This document shows, piece by piece, positions 1 to 8,817 of a stretch of 64,000 bases of DNA; position 1 is the stretch's first letter; each line of letters opens with the position of its first letter. The DNA comes from Paenibacillus thermotolerans (GTDB lineage Bacteria; Bacillota; Bacilli; Paenibacillales; YIM-B00363). Where the stretch lies: the NCBI RefSeq assembly GCF_028745515.1, contig NZ_JAQZSG010000005.1, positions 124,610 through 188,609 on the forward strand, written 5' to 3'. The position numbers were made by a program, and so were the translations under genes. The notes below the pieces were generated by a model. It saw only the letters and a program-made list of their open reading frames with translations. It had not been told where the DNA came from and did no database searches.

Positions 1-261
1 ACCCGATTTGACAATGCTATTGCCAAGGTTTCCTCCGTACGCGCAAAACTGGGCGCTCTGCAAAACCGTCTTGAGCATACGATTAATAATATCGGTACTT
101 CCGAAGAAAACTTGACCGCTTCGGAATCTCGAATTCGAGACGTGGATATGGCTAAAGAAATGATGGAGTATTCGAAGAGCAATATCCTCACTCAAGCGGC
201 TCAATCCATGCTTGCTCAAGCAAATCAGCAGCCTCAAGGCGTACTTCAACTTCTTCGATAA
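1..261 (+). CDS. hag: Flagellin, C-terminal end (partial)
   Basis: This is the last 86 residues of a flagellin, open at the left edge and ending at a TAA. Seen: the conserved C-terminal helix with RLEHTINNIGTSEENLTASESRIRDVDMA split over residues 23-51, and the ending QAANQQPQGVLQLLR-type motif (here QANQQPQGVLQLLR). This region is the D0 coiled coil that packs the filament core and is also the part bound by FliS. A strong terminator follows directly, so the gene is transcribed separately from the glycosylation operon. Its promoter lies outside the window. Identity as flagellin is certain; the symbol is by analogy with Bacillus hag. Confidence 0.96.
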   Translation, partial: TRFDNAIAKVSSVRAKLGALQNRLEHTINNIGTSEENLTASESRIRDVDMAKEMMEYSKSNILTQAAQSMLAQANQQPQGVLQLLR

Positions 262-274
262 GCTTAACGATAAA

Positions 275-317
275 CAGACCCCTAGGTTTTGATCTCCATA
301 GGGGTCTGTTTTTTTTA
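275..317 (+). terminator. Rho-independent terminator of the flagellin gene
   Basis: A perfect 10-bp stem (CAGACCCCTA with TAGGGGTCTG, 275-284 and 299-308) is followed by eight T residues. It lies 13 bases after the flagellin stop. Confidence 0.95.
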
Positions 318-333
318 TTGAAGATTTAGGCAA

Positions 334-361
334 TAAACTTATTCGCCCTTTTAACCGATAT
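334..361 (+). promoter_or_regulatory. SigD-type (flagellar sigma) promoter of the flagellin glycosylation operon
   Basis: TAAA at 334-337 is followed after 16 bases by ACCGATAT at 354-361. The Bacillus SigD consensus is TAAA-N15-GCCGATAT, so the -10 matches 7 of 8 bases. It lies 48 bases before the first gene of the operon, after the flagellin terminator. A second site of the same form lies before flaG. Confidence 0.75.
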
Positions 362-409
362 AAAGTATATCTACACATGCACGAGCAGCTACTATAAGGA
401 GGCCGCCAA

Positions 410-805
410 ATGACAGCTTCAATGGAAATAAACCGAGACGATGTATTGCTTGCCTTGGACGAATATTTAACTAGAGCCATACCTAATATCCATAAACTTT
501 CCGATGAGTTTTATAGAGGCTCGACCCCGATTACATGGAATAGGTTCGATCAATTGATAGAAGCCGTCCAGTGGATTTCACAGACGCTTCCTTTATTCGC
601 GGGATATACGAACGGTCCGGATTATGAAGCGGCATCGAAAAAAGTGGGCGCCAGCGTGACGGAATTGGCAAGCGCCGTTGAAAACAACGATACTGTATTG
701 ATTGCGGACTGCTTACATTATGAGATTCTACCGTTCTTGACGGAATTGGCCCAAACTGTAAAGAATACTATTCGGCAAGAGGTACAAGCTAATGATACTT
801 ACTGA
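410..805 (+). CDS. Unknown 131-aa protein, first gene of the flagellin glycosylation operon
   Basis: I do not recognise the family. The protein is acidic, has no signal peptide or membrane segment, and looks all-helical (residues 10-35, 43-62, 70-92 and 95-125). The ATG at 410 has an ideal TAAGGAGG site at 396-403. The stop overlaps the start of the DUF115 glycosyltransferase by 14 bases, which suggests translational coupling. A small helical protein coupled to a flagellin-modifying enzyme could be a chaperone or adaptor, but this is inference from position only. Confidence 0.8.
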   Translation: MTASMEINRDDVLLALDEYLTRAIPNIHKLSDEFYRGSTPITWNRFDQLIEAVQWISQTLPLFAGYTNGPDYEAASKKVGASVTELASAVENNDTVLIADCLHYEILPFLTELAQTVKNTIRQEVQANDTY

Positions 806-2675
806 TAATATACTTGTGTTAAAACAGGACTATCCGGGGTTGTTAAAATGGATGGAAGCTTATCAACGGCCGCATGATTCTCCTTTCGCTGTAGAGGCGT
901 CAAAATCAGGGGTGCCTACGCTAAGCTATACGGCAGGCGGCAGCAAAGTATATATTCACAGCAAATTCAACCCTGAAGAAGAAGCAGAGCGCCTTATTTC
1001 CAAATATCTCAATCAGGACAACGTTCAACATGTTTTGTTTTATGGAGTTGGGTTAGGGTATCATATTGAAAAGTTTGCCCAAGAAAAACCGGACGTCAAA
1101 TTTTCAATATATGAGCCTAACCCAGAGGTCATTTATCGTTTGCTAAGTACACGTTCGATTGAAAAATTACAGAAGTCTTTAAAGCACATTTACGTAGAAT
1201 TCAATCAGAACGATACGGTAAAACATATCCAGCACTTTCTTAATTACATTGATAAAGGAATCACCGTTATTACTTTGCCTGCTTACGAAAGATTGTTCCA
1301 AGAATCTTTGGGGCGGTTTACTGAACAATTTACCGAAATACTCAAAGAAAGTAAATCAAAACTGTATACAAACGCCGCATACGAAAAAAGATGGATCATC
1401 AACAGTGCAGCCAATTTGAGATATACGCTTTCTACGCCTAATATCATAGCGCAGAAAAAACAATATTTTGAGAACAAGCCTGCAATCATTGTAGGTGCGG
1501 GGCCTTCTTTATACGACGATATTGAACACCTAAAATATATTAGTGAAAACAAATTGGCTTATATTATTGCGACCGGATCGGGAATCAATGCACTTCTGTC
1601 GAATGGTGTCGTCCCAGATCTTTTTTGCAGCTACGATCCGTCGCATCTTAACAAAAAAGTCATTGAGAAGTTTGTGGAGTACGGAAACGATACGATCCCC
1701 TTCTTATTCGGCAGTACAATCGCTTATGATTCTTTGCCCTTGTACAAGGGCCCAAAACTTCATATGCTTATTAATCAAGATACCGTTACGCAGTACTATG
1801 TGAAGAGAGACGGAGAAACACTAGAAGTCTTTAATGATGCCCCTTCCATTGCAGTAGTTGTGCTGCAATTGCTTGCACGAATGGGCTGCAATCCGATTAT
1901 TCTTTCGGGGATCAATTTGGCATATCGAGACAATCGTCTTTATGCACAGGGCATAATGTACGAGCACCGTACTTCCGAGGTAACCGAACGAGAAAAAGAG
2001 TCGGCTATCGCAGTTGAGGACGTATACGGAAATCAGACGTCGACAAACGACGGGATGAACCGCATGCGCCAGCAGATGGAAGCCTATATTCAGGTAATAC
2101 GGCATATGGAGGTTATTAATACGACGAAAGGCGGCGCCAAAATTCAAGGCACGACCTTTGCAAATATTGAAGACTTAATTAGGAGTCGGTTAAGAGAGCC
2201 GGTCGTCACCGAAACGAATTGGTTCGAATCAACGGAACCGCCTTATGATTTACAGTATGTAAAATCACAGCACTTAGCCATGAGCAAGGAATATGAACAG
2301 TTCGGCGTATTAACCAGTCAGTTGGTACGAAATATGAACGAAATGCGTGGGCTTGTAACTGCAAGAAATACCCGCTCTCTTGAACAGGCTTATCAGAAAT
2401 TCGATAAGACCGTTAAACAATGGCTAAAAAACAAACTATTTGAAGTGTTCTTCCAGCCAATGAATAGAGTTCAATTGGAAATACTTCAGCGCAACATTGA
2501 ATCGATGCGATTTCAGAAAGACCCGAAAAAGAAAGTCGATCAAATTATCGAAAGCTTCGGGAAAGTAATCATGCAAATAGAACAGGATTTGAACATCGTA
2601 AAGCTGTTGCTTCAAAACATATACGGCCTTATCGAGGAAATGGAGCAAGAGCAAAAACAGCCGGTTGCGGAGTGA
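792..2675 (+). CDS. Motility-associated (Maf/DUF115) glycosyltransferase
   Basis: This 627-residue protein matches the DUF115 motility-associated factor family, cytoplasmic enzymes that attach nonulosonic acids to flagellin Ser/Thr. Seen: an N-terminal Rossmann-like part with the VLFYGVGLGYHIEKF segment (about residues 81-95) and the DUF115 core starting with PAIIVGAGPSLYDDIEHL at about residue 230, followed by IATGSGINALLSNGVVPDLF. The C-terminal 150 residues are helical and charged. It overlaps the upstream gene by 14 bases and is followed within a few bases by the sugar synthesis genes, so donor and transferase are made together. The family assignment is strong; the exact donor (legionaminic versus pseudaminic acid) is inferred from the neighbours. 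Confidence 0.9.
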   Translation: MILTDNILVLKQDYPGLLKWMEAYQRPHDSPFAVEASKSGVPTLSYTAGGSKVYIHSKFNPEEEAERLISKYLNQDNVQHVLFYGVGLGYHIEKFAQEKPDVKFSIYEPNPEVIYRLLSTRSIEKLQKSLKHIYVEFNQNDTVKHIQHFLNYIDKGITVITLPAYERLFQESLGRFTEQFTEILKESKSKLYTNAAYEKRWIINSAANLRYTLSTPNIIAQKKQYFENKPAIIVGAGPSLYDDIEHLKYISENKLAYIIATGSGINALLSNGVVPDLFCSYDPSHLNKKVIEKFVEYGNDTIPFLFGSTIAYDSLPLYKGPKLHMLINQDTVTQYYVKRDGETLEVFNDAPSIAVVVLQLLARMGCNPIILSGINLAYRDNRLYAQGIMYEHRTSEVTEREKESAIAVEDVYGNQTSTNDGMNRMRQQMEAYIQVIRHMEVINTTKGGAKIQGTTFANIEDLIRSRLREPVVTETNWFESTEPPYDLQYVKSQHLAMSKEYEQFGVLTSQLVRNMNEMRGLVTARNTRSLEQAYQKFDKTVKQWLKNKLFEVFFQPMNRVQLEILQRNIESMRFQKDPKKKVDQIIESFGKVIMQIEQDLNIVKLLLQNIYGLIEEMEQEQKQPVAE

Positions 2676-2680
2676 TCGAA

Positions 2681-3691
2681 ATGAACTTGTCCGGGAAAAA
2701 GATACTTGTAACGGGAGCCGACGGATTTATCGGCTCTCATCTTACAGAGGAGCTGGTTCGCAGAGGGTATGACGTGCGTGCATTCGTTCTGTATAATTCC
2801 TTCGGGTCTTGGGGGTGGCTCGATCGTTCTCCCAAGGATATTAAGGATCATCTTGACGTATTTCTTGGGGATGTGCGCGATCCTAACGGGGTTAGGACGG
2901 CAATGAAAGGATGTGATGTCGTTCTTCATCTTGCGGCGCTCATCGCTATTCCGTATTCATATCATTCCCCGGATACTTATGTGGACACGAATATTAAAGG
3001 AACGTTGAATATTGTCCAAGCTGCGAAGGATCTCGAAGTGGAGAAAGTGGTGCACACCTCAACAAGCGAGGTGTATGGAACGGCGCAGTTTGTTCCTATA
3101 ACCGAGGAGCATCCTTTACAGGGCCAATCTCCGTATTCCGCTTCCAAGATCGGCGCAGACCAAATCGCAATGTCTTTTTACTCTTCGTTTAATACCCCTG
3201 TCAGTGTTATAAGACCGTTTAATACGTACGGCCCCAGACAGTCCGCGAGAGCCGTAATTCCGACCATCATTACGCAGATCGCAGCCGGACAACGGACTAT
3301 AAAGCTGGGTTCGCTGCATCCGACGCGCGACTTTAACTATGTAACGGATACGGTCAACGGCTTTATTGCCGTGGCCGAATCGGATCGCTCCGTCGGAGAG
3401 GTCATTAATATCGGCAGCAATTTCGAAGTTTCGATCGGGGAAACGGCTGCGGTAATCGCGGAAGCGATGCGGGCGGAAATCGTCATTGAAGAAGATCAAG
3501 TTCGGCTGCGTCCGGAGAAAAGCGAAGTGGAAAGGCTTTGGGCCGATAACTCCAAGGCAAGCCGTCTGTTAGGATGGACGCCGGAATATGCCGGGAAAGA
3601 CGGTTTTAGAAGAGGGATAAGGAACACGGTTGAATGGTTCACGCAGTCTGAAAATTTGGCAAACTATAAAGCAGGGATATATAACATATGA
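2681..3691 (+). CDS. legB: NAD-dependent 4,6-dehydratase LegB
   Basis: This extended short-chain dehydrogenase removes water from a nucleotide-activated GlcNAc to give the 4-keto-6-deoxy sugar, the first committed step to legionaminic acid. Seen: the NAD-binding motif VTGADGFIGSHL near the N-terminus, STSEVYG with the catalytic Ser/Thr, and the YSASK catalytic Tyr-Lys pair near residue 150. A GTG at 2672 overlaps the upstream stop, but the ATG at 2681 is preferred because GGAG at 2669-2672 sits 8 bases before it, giving 336 residues. In Campylobacter LegB uses GDP-GlcNAc, and the ptmE gene in this operon supports the same here. A general GDP-mannose 4,6-dehydratase is the alternative, less likely in this context. 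Confidence 0.88.
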   Translation: MNLSGKKILVTGADGFIGSHLTEELVRRGYDVRAFVLYNSFGSWGWLDRSPKDIKDHLDVFLGDVRDPNGVRTAMKGCDVVLHLAALIAIPYSYHSPDTYVDTNIKGTLNIVQAAKDLEVEKVVHTSTSEVYGTAQFVPITEEHPLQGQSPYSASKIGADQIAMSFYSSFNTPVSVIRPFNTYGPRQSARAVIPTIITQIAAGQRTIKLGSLHPTRDFNYVTDTVNGFIAVAESDRSVGEVINIGSNFEVSIGETAAVIAEAMRAEIVIEEDQVRLRPEKSEVERLWADNSKASRLLGWTPEYAGKDGFRRGIRNTVEWFTQSENLANYKAGIYNI

Positions 3692-4875
3692 GCACCCAAC
3701 CGATTGTAGAGCAGATTATACATGTTCTAAAAGAAACGCTGCCGGCAGAAGAATCGTTCATTCCGCTCCATGCGCCGTTGTTCGAAGGGAACGAGTGGAA
3801 TTACGTGAAAGAATGCCTGGATACAGGATGGGTATCTTCCGTAGGGAAATATGTCGATTTATTCGAGAGGAAGCTGGAGGAATACACAGGGGCCAAACAT
3901 GCTGTCGCAGTGGTTAACGGAACCGCCGCACTTCACGTTAGTTTACTGCTGGCGGGTGTACATCGGGATGACGAGGTTTTGATCCCGTCGTTAACGTTTA
4001 TTGCGACGGCAAACGCGGTTTCTTATTGCGGCGCAGTGCCTCATTTTGTCGACGTGGAAGAAGAAGCGTTGGGCGTCGATGCCGAAAGACTAAAGGATTA
4101 TTTGGGAGACATTGCCGCAGTAAAAGACGGAGTGTGTATCAATAAGACAACCGGCAGGACGATCAGAGCAATCGTTCCGATGCATACCTTCGGCCACCCC
4201 GTGAAACTGGAGCCGCTACTCGAGGTATGCGAACAGTTTCGTCTCGCAGTTATAGAGGATGCCGCTGAATCGCTGGGGTCTTTTTACAAAGGGGTTCATA
4301 CCGGTAATTTCGGATTGATTTCCGCCCTCAGCTTTAACGGGAATAAAATCGTTACGACCGGAGGCGGCGGAGCGATCCTTACCAATGACGAAAGCTTGGC
4401 TAAACGCGCGAAGCATATTACCACAACAGCGAAAATTCCGCATCAATGGGAATATGTTCACGACCAGATCGCCTTTAACTACAGGCTTCCCAATATCAAT
4501 GCCGCATTAGGCTGCGCGCAGCTGGAGAAGCTGCCGGAATACGTGCAAAGAAAAAGGGAGCTCGCTTCCGTTTATCGAAAAGCATTTAACAGCATTCCCG
4601 GAGTGCGGTTTTTTACGGAGGCCGAGTTTGTGGAAAGCAATTACTGGCTCAATGTGCTGATTCTTGAGAAAGAGCATTCGGAGGTACTCCCGGAGCTGCT
4701 CCGGAAGACGAATGATTTAGGCATTATGACGCGGCCGGCTTGGGCTCCTATTCATGTCTTAGATATGTACAAGGATTTTCCCCGGATGGATTTGGCCGTC
4801 ACGGAAAGCCTCGTAAATCGGATCATTAATATACCAAGCAGCGTTTCGTTGGGAGGTATAGATGACAGAGCGTAA
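3688..4875 (+). CDS. legC: PLP-dependent aminotransferase LegC
   Basis: This 395-residue DegT/DnrJ/EryC1/StrS-family enzyme transfers an amino group to C4 of the keto sugar made by LegB. Seen: the GTAALHVSLLLAG substrate/cofactor loop (about 78-90), the Asp of VIEDAAESLGS near 191, and the PLP lysine in SFNGNK at residue 220, followed by the glycine-rich TTGGGGA. The start codon overlaps the legB stop by 4 bases (ATGA). The N-terminal extension before the core and the overall length fit the LegC subgroup rather than the shorter PseC group. Confidence 0.88.
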   Translation: MSTQPIVEQIIHVLKETLPAEESFIPLHAPLFEGNEWNYVKECLDTGWVSSVGKYVDLFERKLEEYTGAKHAVAVVNGTAALHVSLLLAGVHRDDEVLIPSLTFIATANAVSYCGAVPHFVDVEEEALGVDAERLKDYLGDIAAVKDGVCINKTTGRTIRAIVPMHTFGHPVKLEPLLEVCEQFRLAVIEDAAESLGSFYKGVHTGNFGLISALSFNGNKIVTTGGGGAILTNDESLAKRAKHITTTAKIPHQWEYVHDQIAFNYRLPNINAALGCAQLEKLPEYVQRKRELASVYRKAFNSIPGVRFFTEAEFVESNYWLNVLILEKEHSEVLPELLRKTNDLGIMTRPAWAPIHVLDMYKDFPRMDLAVTESLVNRIINIPSSVSLGGIDDRA

Positions 4876-6043
4876 AATATGCGTCGTTACCGGATCGAGG
4901 GCGGAATACGGTCTGTTATTCTGGTTAATGAAAGAAATTCAATCCGACCCCGATTTGAAGCTGCAGCTCATTGTTACAGGCATGCATCTGTCTCCGGAAT
5001 TCGGATTAACTTACAAAACCGTTGAGGCAGACGGTTTTCATATCGACGAAAAAGTGGAGATGCTTCTTTCAAGCGATACGCCGGTCGGCATTACGAAATC
5101 AATGGGACTTGCGACCATCGGCTTTGCCGATGCGCTGGACAGATTAAAGCCGGATATTGTCGTGCTGCTTGGAGACCGGTACGAAATTTTGTGCGCGGCC
5201 CAGGCGGCAATGATCGCAAAAATTCCGATCGCTCATTTGCATGGCGGGGAAGTTACGGAAGGTGCCGTCGACGAAGCGATTCGCCATGCGGTAACGAAAA
5301 TGTCGCATCTTCATTTTGTAGCGGCCGATGTTTACCGGGAAAGAGTTATTAGAATGGGCGAACACCCGGATAAGGTATTCAACGTAGGTGCGCTCGGGCT
5401 GGAAAACATAAGAAGAATGACGTTGATGGACCGGAAGGAGTTTGAAACCTCCGTCGAATTTAGACTATGGGACAAAAACTTTTTAGTAACCTACCATCCG
5501 GTGACGCTTGCATCGCATGGTCCCGAACAGGCGATGCATGAGCTGTTGAGGGCGTTGGATCGTTTTCCCGATACGGCCGTTATTTTCACGAAACCGAACT
5601 CCGACACGGATGGGCGGGTTATTAGCCGGATGATAGACAGCTACGTGGAGCAAAACCCCGGGAGAGCGAAAGCTTACACTTCCTTGGGGCAGCTTCGTTA
5701 TTTAAGCGCTATTAAGCATACGGATATGGTAATCGGGAATTCTTCAAGCGGGATTTACGAAGTGCCCGCATTTCGCAAACCGACCGTGAATATAGGCGAC
5801 CGGCAAAAAGGCCGATTAAAAGGCGCGTCGGTCATCGACTGTAAGGAAGATGCGGAGTCGATTGTACAAGCTGTCCGACAGGCGTATTCCGATCAGTTCC
5901 AAAATCGATTGAAAACCGCCGATGTATGTATTTTCGGTGAAGGTGGGGCCTCCGAACAAATAAAGACTGTTCTTAAGGAAGCAGACCTTAGCGGCATAAT
6001 TTATAAAAAATTTTTCGACGCGGATCTTACTTTAGGGATGTGA
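4862..6043 (+). CDS. legG: Hydrolysing NDP-sugar 2-epimerase (NeuC/LegG family)
   Basis: The enzyme splits the nucleotide from the diamino sugar while inverting C2, giving the free 6-deoxy-mannosamine derivative for the condensing enzyme. Seen: the family opening VVTGSRAEYGLL (residues 8-19), LLGDRYEIL (about 100-108), HLHGGEVTEGAVDEAIRHAVTK (split over about 121-142) and a C-terminal NSSSGIYEVPAF loop that binds the nucleotide. Its 393 residues match NeuC/LegG. It overlaps legC by 14 bases. Sialic acid NeuC cannot be excluded from sequence alone, but legB and legC upstream make LegG the better call. Confidence 0.88.
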   Translation: MTERKICVVTGSRAEYGLLFWLMKEIQSDPDLKLQLIVTGMHLSPEFGLTYKTVEADGFHIDEKVEMLLSSDTPVGITKSMGLATIGFADALDRLKPDIVVLLGDRYEILCAAQAAMIAKIPIAHLHGGEVTEGAVDEAIRHAVTKMSHLHFVAADVYRERVIRMGEHPDKVFNVGALGLENIRRMTLMDRKEFETSVEFRLWDKNFLVTYHPVTLASHGPEQAMHELLRALDRFPDTAVIFTKPNSDTDGRVISRMIDSYVEQNPGRAKAYTSLGQLRYLSAIKHTDMVIGNSSSGIYEVPAFRKPTVNIGDRQKGRLKGASVIDCKEDAESIVQAVRQAYSDQFQNRLKTADVCIFGEGGASEQIKTVLKEADLSGIIYKKFFDADLTLGM

Positions 6044-6050
6044 ACCCTTT

Positions 6051-7133
6051 ATGGACAATAAGGTGTACATCATTGCGGAAGCAGGCGTGAATCATAACGG
6101 TTCTTTGGAAATGGCTATGCAGCTCGTCGATGCGGCTGTTGCATCGGGTGCCGACGCAGTGAAATTCCAAACTTTCAAAGCCGAGAAGCTGGTTAGTTCA
6201 GACGCTCCGAAGGCTGAATATCAATTAGGAACGACGGAACAGACTGAGACGCAGCTGCAAATGTTAAAAAGATTAGAGTTGGACGAAAATGCTCATGCCG
6301 TGCTGATCGATTATTGCTGCAGGAAAAACATCCAATTTATTTCTACCCCTTTTGACTTGGAAAGCGCCGAGTTACTGACGAATAAATACCGACTGCCTGT
6401 GATCAAAATTCCTTCCGGAGAAGTTACGAATGCTCCTTTATTGTATAAAGTCGCCTCTACAGGAACGCCGATCATTTTATCTACAGGAATGTGTACATTA
6501 GCCGATATTGAGAATGCTCTTGCCGTAATAGCGTTCGGATATGTTGGAGACGGGGGAGGCGCCATTTCGCAAGCATCCTTTGAGGAAGCTTATTTTTCTG
6601 CCGCAGGGCAGGAAGCGTTAAGAAGTAAAGTTACGTTGCTTCACTGTACTACAGAGTATCCTGCTCCATTCGGCGATGTGAATTTAAGAGCGATGGATAC
6701 GATGAGGGATGCCTTTGGATTGACGGTCGGTTTTTCCGATCATACTGCGGGCATCTCGGTGCCAATTGCTGCCGTAGCAAGAGGGGCCGTTGTTATTGAG
6801 AAGCATTTTACATTGAGCCGGGATTTGCCCGGTCCGGATCATAAGGCATCATTAGAACCCCAAGAGTTGAGCCAAATGGTAAGCTCCATAAGGGAAGTGG
6901 AGCTTGCTTTAGGAACGGCATATAAACTCCCTGCGCCCGTAGAATTAAAAAACAAACGGGTAGCGAGAAAAAGCATTGTAGCCTCCCGGGACATTCAAGA
7001 AGGAGAACGATTCTCGGAACAGAATCTGACGGTAAAGCGGCCGGGCGACGGCATATCTCCGATACATTATTGGAACGTACTCGGCAAGCAGGCCAAACGT
7101 TCGTTCCTAAAGGATGAAAGGATCGAGCTATGA
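6051..7133 (+). CDS. legI: N-acetylneuraminate synthase family protein, legionaminate synthase LegI
   Basis: It condenses the epimerised sugar with phosphoenolpyruvate to form the nine-carbon acid. Seen: the NeuB barrel opening YIIAEAGVNHNGS (residues 6-18), GADAVKFQTFKAEKL, the FSDHTAG metal-binding histidine motif (near 227), and a C-terminal SAF (antifreeze-like) domain from about residue 300 (RKSIVASRDIQEGERF). At 360 residues it has the normal length. It starts 7 bases after legG. PseI and NeuB share this fold, so the exact product is set by the other genes of the operon. Confidence 0.9.
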   Translation: MDNKVYIIAEAGVNHNGSLEMAMQLVDAAVASGADAVKFQTFKAEKLVSSDAPKAEYQLGTTEQTETQLQMLKRLELDENAHAVLIDYCCRKNIQFISTPFDLESAELLTNKYRLPVIKIPSGEVTNAPLLYKVASTGTPIILSTGMCTLADIENALAVIAFGYVGDGGGAISQASFEEAYFSAAGQEALRSKVTLLHCTTEYPAPFGDVNLRAMDTMRDAFGLTVGFSDHTAGISVPIAAVARGAVVIEKHFTLSRDLPGPDHKASLEPQELSQMVSSIREVELALGTAYKLPAPVELKNKRVARKSIVASRDIQEGERFSEQNLTVKRPGDGISPIHYWNVLGKQAKRSFLKDERIEL

Positions 7134-7771
7134 CACGTCCTCTTGTTCTTCTAGGGGGAGGGGGCCATGCCAAAGTCGTTGCAGAAACCGCACTAAGCCA
7201 GGGTAATACAATTATAGGTTATACCGATTTGGAACTTCGACCGGATATGACACGAATGTTCGGTCTTCGCTATTTGGGAACGGACGAAATTTTCGCTTGC
7301 GAAGGGGTTACCGATATCTACCTGCTGAACGGAATGGGGAGCGTAGGGAAATCTCTTATAAGAGCAGAGCTTTTTGTCGATTTTAATAGAAAGGGATATA
7401 AATTTGCGACGGTCGTTCATTCATCCGCGATTGTTTCACCTCGGAGCAATATATCGGAAGGCGTTCAAATCATGGCGGGAGCCGTTATTCAATCGGGAAC
7501 CGTAATCGGACGGAATAGCATCGTTAATACGGGTTCTAAGGTTGATCACGACTGCCGTATAGGTGAGCATGTTCACATTGCCCCGGGCGTTACGATTTGC
7601 GGAAATGTGACTGTTGGAGACAGGGTCCACATTGGAGCGGGGTCAACCGTCATTCAAGGAATAACGATCGGGGAGAACAGTATTGTCGGAGCGGGGGCCG
7701 TTATACTTAACGATATTCCTCCAAATACATTAGTGGTCGGAGTACCCGGCAAGGAGGTTAAAAGATGGTAA
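7130..7771 (+). CDS. legH: Sugar O/N-acyltransferase of the NeuD/PglD family (LegH)
   Basis: This is a 213-residue left-handed beta-helix acetyltransferase that would N-acetylate the amino sugar using acetyl-CoA. Seen: the N-terminal Rossmann-like part LVLLGGGGHAKVV (residues 4-16), then hexapeptide repeats from about residue 100 to 205 (ISEGVQIMAGAVIQSG, IGRNSIVNTGSKVDHDC, IGEHVHIAPGVTI). The VDHDC/HIAPG pair carries the family catalytic His. It overlaps legI by 4 bases and the next gene by 7, so it is part of a tight operon. Confidence 0.87.
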   Translation: MTRPLVLLGGGGHAKVVAETALSQGNTIIGYTDLELRPDMTRMFGLRYLGTDEIFACEGVTDIYLLNGMGSVGKSLIRAELFVDFNRKGYKFATVVHSSAIVSPRSNISEGVQIMAGAVIQSGTVIGRNSIVNTGSKVDHDCRIGEHVHIAPGVTICGNVTVGDRVHIGAGSTVIQGITIGENSIVGAGAVILNDIPPNTLVVGVPGKEVKRW

Positions 7772-8814
7772 AGTGGGAAAGGGCCTTAATCGATCATAAC
7801 TCCTCCATTCGAGACGCCATTAAGAAAGTAGACGAAAGCGCTCTGCAAATCGGGTTAATTGTCGACGAGCAGAGGCATCTTGTTGGGGTGTTGACGGACG
7901 GCGACATCAGACGCGGCATTTTGCGAGCTGTTTCTTTGGACGAGCCCGTTCATACCATCATGAATCCGCGCCCAACCTTCGCATCCTCGTTCGACAGCCG
8001 GGAAGAGATCCTTGCGGTTATGAAGCAGAAACATCTTCGGCATATTCCCGTTCTGGACAACGCGAGGAAAATTATCGGGTTAGAAACCTTGGAGGAGCTG
8101 TTCCTGCCGAAGGAACGCGATAATTGGGTCGTCTTGATGGCAGGTGGATTAGGAACGAGACTTTATCCTCTGACTGAGGAGTGCCCGAAGCCGCTTTTGA
8201 AGGTAGGAGGAAAGCCTTTGTTGGAAAGTATTCTGGAGCATTTGATCAGCTTCGGCTTTTGCAAATTTTACATTTCCGTTAATTATAAAGCGGATATGGT
8301 AGAAGAGTATTTCGGCAGGGGAGAAAAGTGGGGAGTAGAAATACGCTACCTAAGGGAAAATAAAAGATTGGGGACGGCCGGGGCATTATCCCTTATTCCT
8401 GAAATCCCTGATGAACCGCTTTTGGTAATGAACGGGGATTTGCTGACCAAGGTAAACTTTAAGCAGTTGCTTGATTTCCATAAAGAGAATGCCTCTATGG
8501 CCACGATGTGCGTCCGGGATTATGAATATCAAATTCCGTACGGGGTTGTCGAGGTAGACAAACATAAGTTGATTGGCATTAAAGAAAAACCGGTGCATAC
8601 CTACTTTGTGAATGCCGGCATCTACGTTTTGGAGCCCAATGCTCTTAAGAGTATTCCGAAAGACAGTTATTTCGATATGCCCGGCTTGTTTGAAATGTTA
8701 ATGAAAAACAAGCAACAAACCTCCGCCTTCCCTGTCAGGGAGTATTGGCTTGATATCGGACAAATGGATGACTATAAGAGGGCGAATATAGAGTTTATGG
8801 AGGTTTTCGGTTAA
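7765..8814 (+). CDS. ptmE: CBS-domain sugar nucleotidyltransferase (PtmE-like, GlcN-1-P guanylyltransferase)
   Basis: The protein has two parts. Residues 1 to about 110 are a CBS pair (LIDHNSSIRDAIKKVDES, then the DGDIRRG signature). From about 118 on is a nucleotidyltransferase with VVLMAGGLGTRLYPLTEECPKP, the G-rich NTP loop with the PKPLL lysine, followed by VMNGDLL with the metal Asp. This CBS plus transferase arrangement is that of Campylobacter PtmE, which activates glucosamine-1-phosphate with GTP for GDP-based legionaminic acid synthesis. The activating nucleotide is inferred, not readable. The genes that act before it in Campylobacter (pgmL, ptmF) are not in this window. Confidence 0.8.
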   Translation: MVKWERALIDHNSSIRDAIKKVDESALQIGLIVDEQRHLVGVLTDGDIRRGILRAVSLDEPVHTIMNPRPTFASSFDSREEILAVMKQKHLRHIPVLDNARKIIGLETLEELFLPKERDNWVVLMAGGLGTRLYPLTEECPKPLLKVGGKPLLESILEHLISFGFCKFYISVNYKADMVEEYFGRGEKWGVEIRYLRENKRLGTAGALSLIPEIPDEPLLVMNGDLLTKVNFKQLLDFHKENASMATMCVRDYEYQIPYGVVEVDKHKLIGIKEKPVHTYFVNAGIYVLEPNALKSIPKDSYFDMPGLFEMLMKNKQQTSAFPVREYWLDIGQMDDYKRANIEFMEVFG

Positions 8815-8817
8815 ACG

